64,000 bases of DNA, from the NCBI GenBank assembly GCA_041689615.1, contig JBDNFW010000036.1, positions 1-64,000 of the forward strand, read 5' to 3'. Source of the stretch: UBA7359 sp041689615. GTDB lineage: Bacteria; Pseudomonadota; Gammaproteobacteria; Eutrophobiales; Eutrophobiaceae. The translations under genes were made by a program, and so were the position numbers. The notes beneath the pieces were generated by a model. It was not told the origin of the DNA. It saw only the letters and a list, made by a program, of their open reading frames with translations, and ran no database searches. This document shows, piece after piece, positions 24,296 to 34,095 of this stretch; position 1 is the first letter of the stretch, and each line of letters opens with the position of its first letter.

Positions 24296-25155
24296 AACAT
24301 CCCCCTCGATGGTGGCGATTTCTGCGATCCAATCATTTGTTCCGCAAAAAACATCAATCGGCCACTCGCACTCGCACTTCTATTAGGGTTATCGACGTCT
24401 GCAGCAAATTTCTTGAATGATTTTATTGCTTTTGAGTCTGGATAGGATGAATAAAAGGGACGACGCTGACGTACCGCCCGTAAGATATTGTCATCCTGAG
24501 GAATAATCACCTTTAAGTTGAGTACAATATCGAGGTATTGCTCACTGACGGAGCGTAATCTTTCAAATAAATCGCAACCTTCTGCCTCAGTTTGTACTTT
24601 GTTTATAACAATCTGAAAACGCTGAATTTTATGCTCCCGATGTAGCGTCTTGATAAGAGCATAGGAATCTGCAATTGATGCCGGGTCGTTGCAGACAACG
24701 ACAAATATTTCCTGTGCTGCACTACAAAAACGAATAACGCTATCTGATAAACCTGCTGATGTATCGACAATTAATATATCGGTAGTTTCTTCCAGATCAT
24801 CAAAAGCATGAATCAAACCGGCATTCTGTGCCGGTGTTAATTGATTCATCATTTTGATTCCTGACGAAGCTGGAATAATGCGAATATTGTTTGGTCCATC
24901 AATTAAAATATCTTTTAGTTCACAATCGCCTTCTATGACGTGAGAAAGATTTCTTAATGGTCTTAAATTTAACAATACGTCAATATTTGCCAATCCGAGA
25001 TCAGCATCCATTAACGTGACCGATTTGTCTCTATCCGCTAAGGCCATGGCAAGGTTAATTGCAATGTTTGTTTTACCAACACCACCTTTACCACTTGCAA
25101 TAGCAAGTACTCTAGTTGACTGTTTATTATTTAAAGGCATATCTGATCCGTTCAA
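24292..25155 (-). CDS. flhG: MinD-like ATPase FlhG (FleN), flagellar number regulator
   Basis: 287-aa ParA/MinD ATPase. Deviant Walker A is SGKGGVGKTNIA (about residues 22-33), followed by LMDADLGLANIDVLL (switch I) and LIVDTSAGLSDSVI (Walker B). FlhG stimulates FlhF GTPase and antagonises FleQ, limiting flagella to one per pole. It overlaps flhF and fliA by 4 nt each, so the three are co-translated. A basic and hydrophobic C-terminus is consistent with membrane binding. fleN is the Pseudomonas synonym. Confidence 0.95.
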   Translation of the reverse strand: MNGSDMPLNNKQSTRVLAIASGKGGVGKTNIAINLAMALADRDKSVTLMDADLGLANIDVLLNLRPLRNLSHVIEGDCELKDILIDGPNNIRIIPASSGIKMMNQLTPAQNAGLIHAFDDLEETTDILIVDTSAGLSDSVIRFCSAAQEIFVVVCNDPASIADSYALIKTLHREHKIQRFQIVINKVQTEAEGCDLFERLRSVSEQYLDIVLNLKVIIPQDDNILRAVRQRRPFYSSYPDSKAIKSFKKFAADVDNPNRSASASGRLMFFAEQMIGSQKSPPSRGML

Positions 25156-26387
25156 TGTTTAAAACCATTTTCAAATTCATAATGTCCGATTGATTGTTCC
25201 ATGTGTTCTTCATCAAAGTTAATCTTATTTTGATGCGCGCGACTAACAACTCTTGAAACAAGTTCGTAAGGTTTCATTTTATGCAAGTCCTCCGGTACTC
25301 GCTGTCCATCACAAATACAAGCAATGGGTAATGATTTTTCAATGGCGACAGACAAAAGCCCACCTAATGATGTTGCTTCGTCCAGTTTTGTTGGAATACA
25401 AAAGTCGGGCTTAAATGCTTGATAAGTATCAATCAGTCTAGACAGGCCATTGTAATGTTCTGTTGTTGGTAAAATTAAGCCGTTCATTGTTTTATGATCG
25501 GTTGCTTGTAATAAACTAACTTGTTCCTGATGTTTTGCATCTTTTAGACTTAAACCCGCCGTATCAACCAGTATTAATTTTTCACTGGCAGCACTATCGA
25601 ATAAACTCAAATAATCTTCTTTGTTATTTATCGTTCGAATAGGAATGCCGAGAATTCTTGCGTAACTTCTAAGTTGTTCACGTGCACCAACACGATAAAT
25701 ATCAGTCGTTGCCAACATGATGTTTTGCGTACCGTATTCCAGTGCATAACGTGTTGCCATTTTAGCTATGGTTGTCGTTTTTCCGGAACCAGAAGGACCA
25801 AAGAACAGCACCTTATTACCGGCAGTCAAAATATTGTCGTGAAACTGAGGTACCTTGTAAGTCAATAATGCCAGCAAGGTACGCCACGCTTGATCAAATT
25901 CATAATCTTCAGGAATTTCCTCAACTAGTTGACGAGCTACTTTTGGCGTCAAATCAAGATTGATCAATTGACGGATTAAATTTGCCCATAAAGGATGCTG
26001 TCTGCCGATGGCACCCCAGGCCAGTCCTGACATTTGCTGCTCTAACATTGATCTCAATGATTTTAGTTCATCTCTCATTTGATCAATGGTTGAATCATGT
26101 GTCCAGATATCTGACACAGAATCAGGTATTGAAGATCTTGCACCTTCTGGTAATGGTGACATTTCAATTAAATCTGTTTTCTGTTTTCTTTGCCTAGCTT
26201 GTTCTGCTGATTGTCTGGCTTCTGAACTTTTGTTGTAAATTTGTTCGTCATAATCTTCAGCAGCAATTAATTCAACACCACCTAAAACTTTTCGATTAGA
26301 AAGTATAACAACATCCGTTCCGTGTTCCTCGCGTGCCATTTCTAATGCCTGGCGCATGTCTGAAGCAAAGTATTTTTTAATTTTCAT
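25152..26387 (-). CDS. flhF: SRP-like GTPase FlhF, polar flagellum placement
   Basis: 411-aa protein with N-terminal basic domain (MKIKKYFASDMRQALEMA, EEHGTDVVILSNRKVLGG), a linker (about 70-130) and NG GTPase domains like Ffh/FtsY: GPSGSGKTTTIAKMA (G1, about 217-231), TTDIYRVGAREQL, LILVDTAG (G3) and TKLDEATSLGGLLS (G4). FlhF marks the pole where the first flagellar parts assemble. Its presence with FlhG indicates polar flagellation. It lies 45 nt downstream of flhA. Confidence 0.96.
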   Translation of the reverse strand: MKIKKYFASDMRQALEMAREEHGTDVVILSNRKVLGGVELIAAEDYDEQIYNKSSEARQSAEQARQRKQKTDLIEMSPLPEGARSSIPDSVSDIWTHDSTIDQMRDELKSLRSMLEQQMSGLAWGAIGRQHPLWANLIRQLINLDLTPKVARQLVEEIPEDYEFDQAWRTLLALLTYKVPQFHDNILTAGNKVLFFGPSGSGKTTTIAKMATRYALEYGTQNIMLATTDIYRVGAREQLRSYARILGIPIRTINNKEDYLSLFDSAASEKLILVDTAGLSLKDAKHQEQVSLLQATDHKTMNGLILPTTEHYNGLSRLIDTYQAFKPDFCIPTKLDEATSLGGLLSVAIEKSLPIACICDGQRVPEDLHKMKPYELVSRVVSRAHQNKINFDEEHMEQSIGHYEFENGFKH

Positions 26388-26432
26388 CGTCGTTGTCTTA
26401 CCTGAATCACATTTTTTATTTGTACCATTTGT

Positions 26433-28526
26433 TTAAACTGAACCGACTGAATTTACGATTCTTATATTCCTGTTTTCTGGCACCTCACTAAAAGCCAAAA
26501 TATGTAACCTGGGTATACTGAATCTAACCAATCGCACCAGTAACTCTCTTAAACCATCTGCTACCAACAATACCGAGGGTTGACCCACTAACTCTTGTTT
26601 TTCACAAGCGTCTCGCAATGAGTTAATTAACCTTTGCGCAAGTCCCGGTTCAACTGCACCCGCTCCTTCTGACATTGCTTGTAATGTCTGCTGCAATAAC
26701 TGTTCCAGAGCCATATCTAATGTAATGACCGGTAACTCATCACCGGCACTACTGATACGTTCAATAATCAGTCGGCCAAGAGCCACGCGTACTGCCGCTG
26801 TTAGAGCATCAGTTGATTGTGTACTTCTGGAATGCTCAATAATAGTTTCAATAATGGTACGGATATCCCTTATTGGAATATTTTCGCGTAACAGATTTTG
26901 CATGACTTTCAACACGATACTGACGGGAATAATACTCGGAATAATGTCATCAATAACTTTTGGTGAGTTTTCACTATAACGCTCAATCAGAGACTGAACT
27001 TCCTTATAACCCAATAATTCGTGGGCATGTTCCTGCAGTATCTGACTCATATGCGTAGCAATGACGGTACTTGGATCGACTACGGTATAACCGAAGGTTT
27101 GTGCCTGATCACGTTGTGTCGGACTAATCCACACGGCTTCAAGACCGAAGACCGGATCCGTTGCTGTATTGCCGGGTAATTCGCCAAAAACCTGACCCGG
27201 ATTAATGGCTAATTCTGAATCAACTTGAACGGATGCTTTGGCAATCGTGGCATCCTTAATCACAATACGATAACTGTTGGGTTCCAAATCCAGGTTGTCA
27301 CGAATATGAACAGCAGGTAATAAAAAACCAAATTCCTGTGTCAATTTTTTTCTAACGCCTTTGACTCTGGACAACAATTGCCCGCCTTGCTTTCGATCAA
27401 CCATCGGTATTAATCGATAACCCACTTCCAATCCTATTTGATCAATGCTCTCTACATCGTCCCAACCTAGTTCACGTTCTTCTTCCGAAGGCAATGCCAC
27501 AGGCTCAGGTTCTATTTGCAACTGTTCTTCTTCAACCCTTTCTTTGTTTTCTCCCATCCAGTAAGCAAGCCCACCAGTAGCGCCTGCAAAAAGTAAAAAT
27601 GCAAAATTCGGCATTCCAGGAATAATGCCAATTAAGCCAAGTACGCCAGAAGTGATATAAAGAGTTTTGGGACTTTGAAACAATTGGAAAATAATTTGTT
27701 GCCCCATATCCGAGGCAGATGAAACACGAGTGACGATAATGGCAGCAGCAGTAGAAAGGAATAAAGAAGGTATCTGCGCAACCAAGCCATCACCAATGGT
27801 TAATAAAGTATAGATACGTGCGGCATCAGCCATTGCCAAATCATGTTGTACGATACCAATAGCCAAACCACCAAGAATATTAATAAACAAAATCAAAATA
27901 CCGGCAATCGCATCACCGCGAACAAATTTACTGGCACCGTCCATCGCACCATAAAAGTCTGCTTCTTGTGCGACTTCGGCTCGTCTGGTTTTTGCTTCTT
28001 CCTGATTGATTAAGCCCGCATTCAAATCGGCATCAATCGCCATTTGTTTACCGGGCATGGCGTCAAGAGTAAAACGGGCTGTTACTTCTGAAATACGTCC
28101 CGCACCTTTAGTAACAACGACAAAATTGATAATAACTAAAATGGCAAAGACAACAAAGCCAACGGTATAATTTCCACCAACAACAAAATCACCAAACGAT
28201 TCAATGACTTTACCAGCTGCAGCAGGTCCAGTGTGTCCCTCTAATAAAACTACTCGTGTTGACGCAACGTTTAAACTTAAACGTAATAAAGTTGCAATTA
28301 ATATTACCGTTGGAAAAACTGCAAACTCTAATGGTCGTTGACTATAGATAACGGCTAATAGAACGATTATAGATAAGGCAATATTAAATGTAAAAAAGAT
28401 ATCGAGTAAGAATGGCGGTAAAGGAATAACCATCATCGCCAGGATCGCCAATAACATTAATGGCGCACCTAAACCCATGCGACTCCAGTCTATTAACTTT
28501 AACGACATTGTTCCGGGAACAGCCAT
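26433..28526 (-). CDS. flhA: flagellar type III export gate protein FlhA
   Basis: 697-aa export-gate protein. The N-terminal half has eight membrane helices (residues about 20-330) with the FHIPEP signature region (VEFAVFPTVILIATLLRLSL-like block and GDFVVGGNYTVGFVVFAIL). The cytoplasmic C-terminal half (about 350-690) binds substrate-chaperone complexes and includes the RERINLF-type docking regions. Length and domain balance are normal. It starts 18 nt after flhB. Confidence 0.96.
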   Translation of the reverse strand: MAVPGTMSLKLIDWSRMGLGAPLMLLAILAMMVIPLPPFLLDIFFTFNIALSIIVLLAVIYSQRPLEFAVFPTVILIATLLRLSLNVASTRVVLLEGHTGPAAAGKVIESFGDFVVGGNYTVGFVVFAILVIINFVVVTKGAGRISEVTARFTLDAMPGKQMAIDADLNAGLINQEEAKTRRAEVAQEADFYGAMDGASKFVRGDAIAGILILFINILGGLAIGIVQHDLAMADAARIYTLLTIGDGLVAQIPSLFLSTAAAIIVTRVSSASDMGQQIIFQLFQSPKTLYITSGVLGLIGIIPGMPNFAFLLFAGATGGLAYWMGENKERVEEEQLQIEPEPVALPSEEERELGWDDVESIDQIGLEVGYRLIPMVDRKQGGQLLSRVKGVRKKLTQEFGFLLPAVHIRDNLDLEPNSYRIVIKDATIAKASVQVDSELAINPGQVFGELPGNTATDPVFGLEAVWISPTQRDQAQTFGYTVVDPSTVIATHMSQILQEHAHELLGYKEVQSLIERYSENSPKVIDDIIPSIIPVSIVLKVMQNLLRENIPIRDIRTIIETIIEHSRSTQSTDALTAAVRVALGRLIIERISSAGDELPVITLDMALEQLLQQTLQAMSEGAGAVEPGLAQRLINSLRDACEKQELVGQPSVLLVADGLRELLVRLVRFSIPRLHILAFSEVPENRNIRIVNSVGSV

Positions 28527-28544
28527 TACCTTTTTATCCTTCCA

Positions 28545-29681
28545 TTAATCATGTTGATACTCTTCTGGTATAGGGAGATCCACCGGTGGCTTCAGTTTAG
28601 CCGCACGAGAAATATTGACGCTTTCACGCAACTTGAAGATATAAGCAAGAACTTGTGCTACTGCGAGATACAAACCTGCTGGAATGTCCTGATTAATTTT
28701 TGTACTAAAATATAATGCACGAGCCAGCATGGGTGCAGGAAAGATCATTACATTATGTTCCTTAGCCAGATTTCTAATTCGCTCTGCAACAAGATCTGCA
28801 CCTTTGGCTACCAGTTTTGGCGCCGCCATTTCATCGGGCTTATAACTCAGAGCGACAGCATAATGTGTCGGGTTGGTAATGATGACATCGGCATTCGGAA
28901 CCGCTTCCATCATTCTGCGATTTGCCAACTCCTGTTGTAATGCTCTGATTTGAGCTTTAACTTCCGGCTTACCTTCCGTGTCTTTCATCTCATCCTTAAG
29001 TTGCTGCTTGGTCATTTTCAATTGTTTATTGTGATTCCATATTTGAAATGGCACATCAACCGCAGCAATTATTACAGTTGCCAAACAAACAATAAAAAAA
29101 CAACCAATAATCAGTTCGCTTGCATTACTCAAACCTGATTCAAGACCATTTCGACCGACACTTAATAGATCATAAACATTATGCCAAAGCAGAAAAACGG
29201 CCAAGCCAACAATCAATACAAACTTCGCTAATGCTTTTAATAACTCCATTAAACTATTCATGCTAAACAAACGTTTAATACCCGAAATAGGATTTAATTT
29301 ATCCAATTTTAAGGAAAGGGCTTGCGGACTAAATAACCATCCACCCATCATCATTGGCGCAAAAAGCGCAACAATAAATAACAACGCAAGAAGAGGCGCA
29401 AAATCCATCAACACATTCCTACCTGAGTCAACGACCGCATTAAACGGGAACGAATTATCAAAAATATTATTTCGTTCAATGGTAAAATTATCTTTCATTA
29501 AACTTTGTATACTCAAAGATAACTTTTGTCCCATAAGCAAAAAGATTAATGCACTTGCCATTAAAATTGCCATCGTAGTTAGTTCACGAGAACGCGATAT
29601 CTGACCTTTTTCACGCGCTTCATCAACGCGCTTGGGCGTCGCCTGTTCAGTACGTTCCTGACTGGTATCTTCACTAGACAT
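28545..29681 (-). CDS. flhB: flagellar export specificity switch protein FlhB
   Basis: 378-aa inner-membrane protein with four helices (about 30-210) and a cytoplasmic domain that self-cleaves in the conserved NPTH motif, seen here as ITNPTHYAVALSY. The start MSSEDTSQERTEQATPKRVDEAREKGQ is the usual amphipathic N-terminus. Cleavage switches export from hook to filament substrates, together with FliK. The start codon shares one base with the fliR stop. Confidence 0.96.
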   Translation of the reverse strand: MSSEDTSQERTEQATPKRVDEAREKGQISRSRELTTMAILMASALIFLLMGQKLSLSIQSLMKDNFTIERNNIFDNSFPFNAVVDSGRNVLMDFAPLLALLFIVALFAPMMMGGWLFSPQALSLKLDKLNPISGIKRLFSMNSLMELLKALAKFVLIVGLAVFLLWHNVYDLLSVGRNGLESGLSNASELIIGCFFIVCLATVIIAAVDVPFQIWNHNKQLKMTKQQLKDEMKDTEGKPEVKAQIRALQQELANRRMMEAVPNADVIITNPTHYAVALSYKPDEMAAPKLVAKGADLVAERIRNLAKEHNVMIFPAPMLARALYFSTKINQDIPAGLYLAVAQVLAYIFKLRESVNISRAAKLKPPVDLPIPEEYQHD

Positions 29682-30457
29682 TAAGTAGTCACCATTTTCC
29701 GCATCATCGAAGTACCCTCTTCAAACATTTCCATCATGTGCGGCACAATGCTACTCAGGTTAAAAAATATAATGAGTACACCAAGAATAATCATGATAGG
29801 AAAACCGACAGCAAAGATATTCAGTGATGGTGCTGAACGCGTCATAATCCCGAAAGATAAATTAACGATCAATAATGAAGCAATCGCTGGCAAGGCAATC
29901 ACTACTGCTGTTCTGAGAATAATTCCGGTCCATGTCACGATTTCCCATGCCATGTTAGTTGATATTCCAGTTGTACCAATAGGCATACTATTAAAACTTT
30001 CCGCCAACACACGAATCATCATTAAGTGTCCGTCAACGGCAAGAAATAATAATGTTGCTAATAAAAGATAGAACTGACCAATAATAGGCACCTGATTTCC
30101 GTTGGTAGGGTCGACCATCGAGGCCAGCATCAATCCCATTAATTGACCAATTGCCTGACCCGCAACTTCAAGTGCGATAAAAACAACTCGCATCGTTAAT
30201 CCCATTGCCATACCAATAATAACTTGTTGTACTGATATAAAAATTCCTTCAGCTGAGACAGGATCGACACTCGGAATTTTTGGAATAACTGGAAAAAGAA
30301 CAGCTGTTATTAAGACAGCAATAATAATGCGAACACGTACAGGAACGGTTCGTGTACCTATAACAGGTGCGGTCATTAATAATCCAGCAATCCGAAAGAA
30401 AGGCCACAACCACATTTGCACCAGTTGAACCATTTCATTTGTTGTAATTGTATACAC
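29681..30457 (-). CDS. fliR: flagellar export apparatus protein FliR
   Basis: 258-aa hydrophobic protein of the FliPQR core of the export gate, with about six helices. Recognisable stretches are FRIAGLLMTAPVIGTRTVPVRVR, LMLASMVDPTNGNQVPIIGQFY and the C-terminal FNLSSIVPHMMEMFEEG. It follows fliQ by 23 nt, in the invariant order fliPQR-flhB. Confidence 0.96.
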   Translation of the reverse strand: MYTITTNEMVQLVQMWLWPFFRIAGLLMTAPVIGTRTVPVRVRIIIAVLITAVLFPVIPKIPSVDPVSAEGIFISVQQVIIGMAMGLTMRVVFIALEVAGQAIGQLMGLMLASMVDPTNGNQVPIIGQFYLLLATLLFLAVDGHLMMIRVLAESFNSMPIGTTGISTNMAWEIVTWTGIILRTAVVIALPAIASLLIVNLSFGIMTRSAPSLNIFAVGFPIMIILGVLIIFFNLSSIVPHMMEMFEEGTSMMRKMVTT

Positions 30458-30480
30458 GTTTAATTGTTCTTAATCTGAGT

Positions 30481-30750
30481 TCAACCTATTAAATCTGGAA
30501 TACTTTCAAATAACTTCAGTGTGTATTCTGTTACTAAACTCAACATCCACGGGCCAGCCACCACTAACACCAACAACGTAATTAACAACTTTGGAATAAA
30601 GCTCAATGTCATTTCATTAATCTGTGTTGCTGCTTGAAACATACTAATTAAAACACCGATAATTAGTGCTGGCACTAACAATACCAGTAGTAATATCGTT
30701 AAATTAAATAACGCATGCTGCCCAATCTGAATGACAATTTCCGGTGTCAT
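30481..30750 (-). CDS. fliQ: flagellar export apparatus protein FliQ
   Basis: 89-aa two-helix protein of the export gate. I take the ATG at 30750 (MTPEIVIQIGQHALFN), the family start, which overlaps the fliP stop as ATGA; a longer frame from 30795 lies wholly inside fliP. Helices are at about 14-40 and 52-78, joined by the conserved QAATQINEMTLSFIPK loop. Confidence 0.95.
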   Translation of the reverse strand: MTPEIVIQIGQHALFNLTILLLVLLVPALIIGVLISMFQAATQINEMTLSFIPKLLITLLVLVVAGPWMLSLVTEYTLKLFESIPDLIG

Positions 30751-31481
30751 GCGAAATAAAAACTGTTGGCTAAGGTGCCCATGATTAAAGCCCAACCATC
30801 AACAAGTACAAACAACATCAGTTTGAATGGAAAAGAAATAATCAAGGGTGACAACATCATCATGCCCATCGACATCAGAACACTGGCGACAACTAAATCA
30901 ATAATCAAGAAGGGGATGAATATAATAAAACCAATCTGAAAGGCTGTTTTTAATTCACTGGTAACAAATGCAGGCACAATCAATGTAAAAGGGATGTCAT
31001 CTTCAGTCGCGATATTGTCATTACCGGATATTGACGCAAACAATTCAATATCGGTTTCGCGTGTTTGTGCCAGCATAAATTCACGTATCGGTATTTCCGC
31101 AAGAGACAATGCTTCTTGAGCAGTGATCTGTTCACTTAAGAAGGGCTGAACGGAAGTTTGATATATTTTATCTATCACTGGTGTCATTACAAACAAGCTC
31201 AAAAACAAAGCCAAACCAATAAGTATTTGACTGCTCGGTGTTTGCGCTGTACCCAATGCCTGACGTAATATCGCAAGAACGATAATTATTCTGGTAAAGG
31301 ACGTCATCATCAACAAAGCTGCAGGCAACAATGTCAATGCTGTCATCAAGAAAAATATCTTCAAACTTAAACTATACGTTTGACCACCTGCCGGATTATC
31401 GATCACAGTCAAAATATCGAGTCCAGTTTGCGCGTAGCCTGCACAAGGTAAGATTAATAATATAAATAACAATTTACGCAT
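30747..31481 (-). CDS. fliP: flagellar export apparatus protein FliP
   Basis: 244-aa protein with cleavable signal peptide (MRKLLFILLILPCAGYA) and four further helices. Family signatures are MMTSFTRIIIVLAILRQALGT, QILIGLALFLSLFVMTPV and, near the C-terminus, SVLMSMGMMMLSPLIISFP and LMLFVLVDGW. It overlaps fliO by 8 nt and fliQ by 4 nt. Confidence 0.97.
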   Translation of the reverse strand: MRKLLFILLILPCAGYAQTGLDILTVIDNPAGGQTYSLSLKIFFLMTALTLLPAALLMMTSFTRIIIVLAILRQALGTAQTPSSQILIGLALFLSLFVMTPVIDKIYQTSVQPFLSEQITAQEALSLAEIPIREFMLAQTRETDIELFASISGNDNIATEDDIPFTLIVPAFVTSELKTAFQIGFIIFIPFLIIDLVVASVLMSMGMMMLSPLIISFPFKLMLFVLVDGWALIMGTLANSFYFA

Positions 31482-31893
31482 TAGTTATTTCTACTGTTGT
31501 AGATGCATCAATCGTATCCAGTTTATTGATTTGTCCCGGGGTAATAGAAAGCAATATCTGTTTATTCTTTATCTCGATCAGGACAAGACGCTCTTTGTTA
31601 CCCAAATGTAGACCATCAACAAGACGTATCTGTCCACGACCTGTCATAGGGCCATTTCCAAAACGTTTAAACAGGAAAGTACTGGCTAGAAACAAGGCGA
31701 TAACAAATATCAGTCCTAATAAAACTTTAAAGTAGTCCGAAGTATTAATCGCAGCAGGAGAAGTTATCGCTTGTTCAGCTGCATCCACATTAAGACAAAT
31801 GAAAAACAACGCACTGATAAAAAATACTTGCTTAACTAAGCAAATAAAACTCTGATTTAAACATGAATCACTGTAATTTTTTAACACGTTCAT
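31474..31893 (-). CDS. fliO: flagellar biosynthesis protein FliO
   Basis: 139-aa protein that assists FliP assembly. It has a hydrophobic N-terminal export-like stretch (VFFISALFFICLNVDA), a main membrane helix (FKVLLGLIFVIALFLASTFLFKR at about 54-76 contains it) and a small cytoplasmic domain with IRLVDGLHLGNKERLVLIEI, the FliO core. The first ATG overlaps fliN by 26 nt; a slightly later start cannot be excluded. Its position between fliN and fliP is invariant. Confidence 0.93.
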   Translation of the reverse strand: MNVLKNYSDSCLNQSFICLVKQVFFISALFFICLNVDAAEQAITSPAAINTSDYFKVLLGLIFVIALFLASTFLFKRFGNGPMTGRGQIRLVDGLHLGNKERLVLIEIKNKQILLSITPGQINKLDTIDASTTVEITNA

Positions 31894-32281
31894 GCGTACT
31901 CACAATATCGGTTAGTCGTATACCGTACTTTTCATTAACCACCACAATTTCGCCATGTGCTACTAAAGTATTATTAACTTTCACATCAAGCGGCTCACCG
32001 GCAAGACGTTCAAGTTCAACGACAGAACCTTGGTTTAATTGTAATAAATTTTTAATACTGATTTTAGTTTGTCCAATTTCAACTGCTAAAGAAACAGGAA
32101 TATCCAGTATTGTTTCAAGGTTTGCTGGTTCTCCATTACCTGTGTTTTCTGCTTGTAAGTTTTGTAAAGGTGCTTCTGGTAATTCACTATTTGCACCAGC
32201 TTCTGCTTCACTCTGTTCAGACATTGCGTCTGCCCAATCATCACCGGCATTATCTTCAGCCGCGCTAGTTTCTTCCGTCAT
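31868..32281 (-). CDS. fliN: flagellar motor switch protein FliN
   Basis: 137-aa C-ring component. A variable acidic N-terminus (about 1-50) precedes the SpoA domain: DIPVSLAVEIGQTKISIKNLL, VVELERLAGEPLDVKVN and NTLVAHGEIVVVNEKYGIRL. It binds FliH and forms the lower C-ring with FliM and FliG. It overlaps fliM by 4 nt. Confidence 0.96.
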   Translation of the reverse strand: MTEETSAAEDNAGDDWADAMSEQSEAEAGANSELPEAPLQNLQAENTGNGEPANLETILDIPVSLAVEIGQTKISIKNLLQLNQGSVVELERLAGEPLDVKVNNTLVAHGEIVVVNEKYGIRLTDIVSTHERVKKLQ

Positions 32282-33294
32282 TTTGCTTGCTCCTGTAAAT
32301 ATTTAATCACGTTAGGTTTGGTATCATGACGAATCATTTCGATAACCTTTAACGCCCGGCTCCCTCTGGAAAGTCCATACTGACCACGAAAGACAGGAAT
32401 GCCTTCAATTTCTGCTACAACATAATCAGGTATCTCAACGGGAATCACATCACCTACTTTCAGGTTATTAAGTTCTCGCAATGAAATTGTTGTTTCAGTC
32501 AATGTGCTGGAAACTTCTACTGGTGCACTTTTAATTTCTTCTCTTAAAGAAGTGATCCATCTTTGATCAACATCAGTTGAGTCACTTTGAACACCTGCAT
32601 CAAGTTGTTCTCTTATGGGTTCGAGCATTGAATAAGGCATTGTTAAATGTATATCACCACCACCATTATCCAATTCAACATGTATTGTAGAGACAACAAC
32701 AACTTCACTAGGAGTTACAATGTTTGCGAAATGTGGATTAACTTCCGATCCAACATACTCGAAATCAAGCGACATGACGGGAGCCCATGCTTCTTTAAGG
32801 TCTTCAAAAATTTTATATAAAATGCTCTTAACAACCTGCATTTCAGTATTGGTGAAATCACGCCCTTCTATCTTGGTGTGAAAGCGTCCATCACCACCAA
32901 AAAAAGAATCAACGATTGAATAAACCAACTTTGGATTTAATACAAACAGGGCAGTACCGCGTAAAGGTTTAACTTTGATCAAGTTAAGGTTTGAAGGCAT
33001 AAACAAGCTGTGAATATACTCGCCAAACTTTGTCATTTGTACACCTTCAACAGATATACTGGGTGAACGACGGAGAAAGTTAAATAACGTTATTCGAAAG
33101 TTTCGGGCAAAACGCTCATTAACCATTTCCAGTGTCGGCATACGACCGCGTACAATGCGATCCTGACTACTAAAGTCATATGTCCGCGCTTCTCCATCAT
33201 CGATAAGGCTCTCATCTTCAGTTTCAACTTCACCACCATCAACTCCGGTTAATAAAGCATCAATCTCGTCTTGCGATAAAATATCTTCAGCCAT
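32278..33294 (-). CDS. fliM: flagellar motor switch protein FliM
   Basis: 338-aa C-ring protein that receives CheY-P. The N-terminal CheY-binding peptide LSQDEIDALLTGV is present. A middle domain (about 50-230) follows with GMPTLEMVNERFARNFRI-like residues and GGDGRF, and then the C-terminal SpoA domain (about 255-325). It starts 20 nt after fliL and is part of the fliL operon. Confidence 0.97.
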   Translation of the reverse strand: MAEDILSQDEIDALLTGVDGGEVETEDESLIDDGEARTYDFSSQDRIVRGRMPTLEMVNERFARNFRITLFNFLRRSPSISVEGVQMTKFGEYIHSLFMPSNLNLIKVKPLRGTALFVLNPKLVYSIVDSFFGGDGRFHTKIEGRDFTNTEMQVVKSILYKIFEDLKEAWAPVMSLDFEYVGSEVNPHFANIVTPSEVVVVSTIHVELDNGGGDIHLTMPYSMLEPIREQLDAGVQSDSTDVDQRWITSLREEIKSAPVEVSSTLTETTISLRELNNLKVGDVIPVEIPDYVVAEIEGIPVFRGQYGLSRGSRALKVIEMIRHDTKPNVIKYLQEQAK

Positions 33295-33314
33295 GATTCG
33301 TATTAACCATCAAC

Positions 33315-33884
33315 TTATTGCATAACAAAACTGGTAAAGTAGACATCTTCGACACCTTCTCTTCCTGTTTCTGCCTCAAGCACTTTTTGAATTTCTTTCA
33401 GCACTTGTTTACGTAATGCCGCCTTGCCTTCAGTAGTATTTAATTCGTCATAGGTTTTACCACTTAACAATAAAACAAGATTATTTCTTACTTGAGGAAG
33501 GTGTTTGGTAATATCTTCTTTTACTTTTACATCTCTGCTCATGCCTTCAATGCTAACTTGTAAAAAACGAGCTCGGCTTTTACCTGAAAAATTAACAATG
33601 AAAGGAGGATCAAGTGAAAAATATTGCGCCTCTGCAACTTTTTCACCTTCTGCACCTTCTTTGCCTTCCTCATCTTTTGTAGCTTCTGACTTGTCTGCAG
33701 ATTCATCGGCAGCAACTTCATCAGTCGTTTTATCACCCATCATAAAAAAAGCACCGGCACCACCACCAACTAAAAGAACAACAGCGACAATAATGATTAA
33801 CTTTAAAGGAAGTTTTTTCTTACCATCTGCTTCTTGCCCTTCTTCAATTTCTTCACCGTCTTCTGCTTCATCTCCATCTGCCAT
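33315..33884 (-). CDS. fliL: flagellar basal body-associated protein FliL
   Basis: 189 aa from the ATG at 33884, chosen because ATGGAG at about 33892-33897 gives it a Shine-Dalgarno; the longer frame from 33923 runs across the sigma-54 promoter and cannot be fully transcribed. There is an acidic cytoplasmic tail (about 1-22), one membrane helix (LKLIIIVAVVLLVGGGAGAFF), an acidic low-complexity linker and a periplasmic stomatin-like domain (YFSLDPPFIVNFSGKSRARFLQ). FliL surrounds and activates stators. It is the first gene of the fliLMNOPQR-flhB run. Confidence 0.94.
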   Translation of the reverse strand: MADGDEAEDGEEIEEGQEADGKKKLPLKLIIIVAVVLLVGGGAGAFFMMGDKTTDEVAADESADKSEATKDEEGKEGAEGEKVAEAQYFSLDPPFIVNFSGKSRARFLQVSIEGMSRDVKVKEDITKHLPQVRNNLVLLLSGKTYDELNTTEGKAALRKQVLKEIQKVLEAETGREGVEDVYFTSFVMQ

Positions 33885-33918
33885 CTTAAAATCTCCATGT
33901 TGATTGTATTGATCATTT

Positions 33919-33934
33919 AGCAAAGCCTATGCCA
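33919..33934 (-). promoter_or_regulatory. sigma-54 promoter of the fliL operon
   Basis: Minus strand TGGCATAGGCTTTGCT: GG at -24 and GC at -12 separated by exactly 10 nt, matching TGGCAC-N5-TTGCA closely. The expected start site is about 33909, 25 nt ahead of the fliL ATG. It is nearly the same sequence as the fleSR promoter. Confidence 0.8.
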
Positions 33935-34095
33935 TTACTGTTTTAATTTGATAATCAACGACTTATACATATCAAGAAAAACCTTTGTCAATCAATTGAC
34001 GTTAGACTTTTTACTGTATTTTTTGAAAGAAATTAACGAGAGAAAAACAGCTTAAAAAACTTTGAATAAAGAAATGAAAAACGCGCTGCTACTAT

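Noticed and set aside
28660..28680. GG-N10-GC pattern inside flhB, ahead of flhA
   Set aside because: Only the GG and GC are present; the TGGCAC and TTGCA context is missing and it lies in coding sequence.
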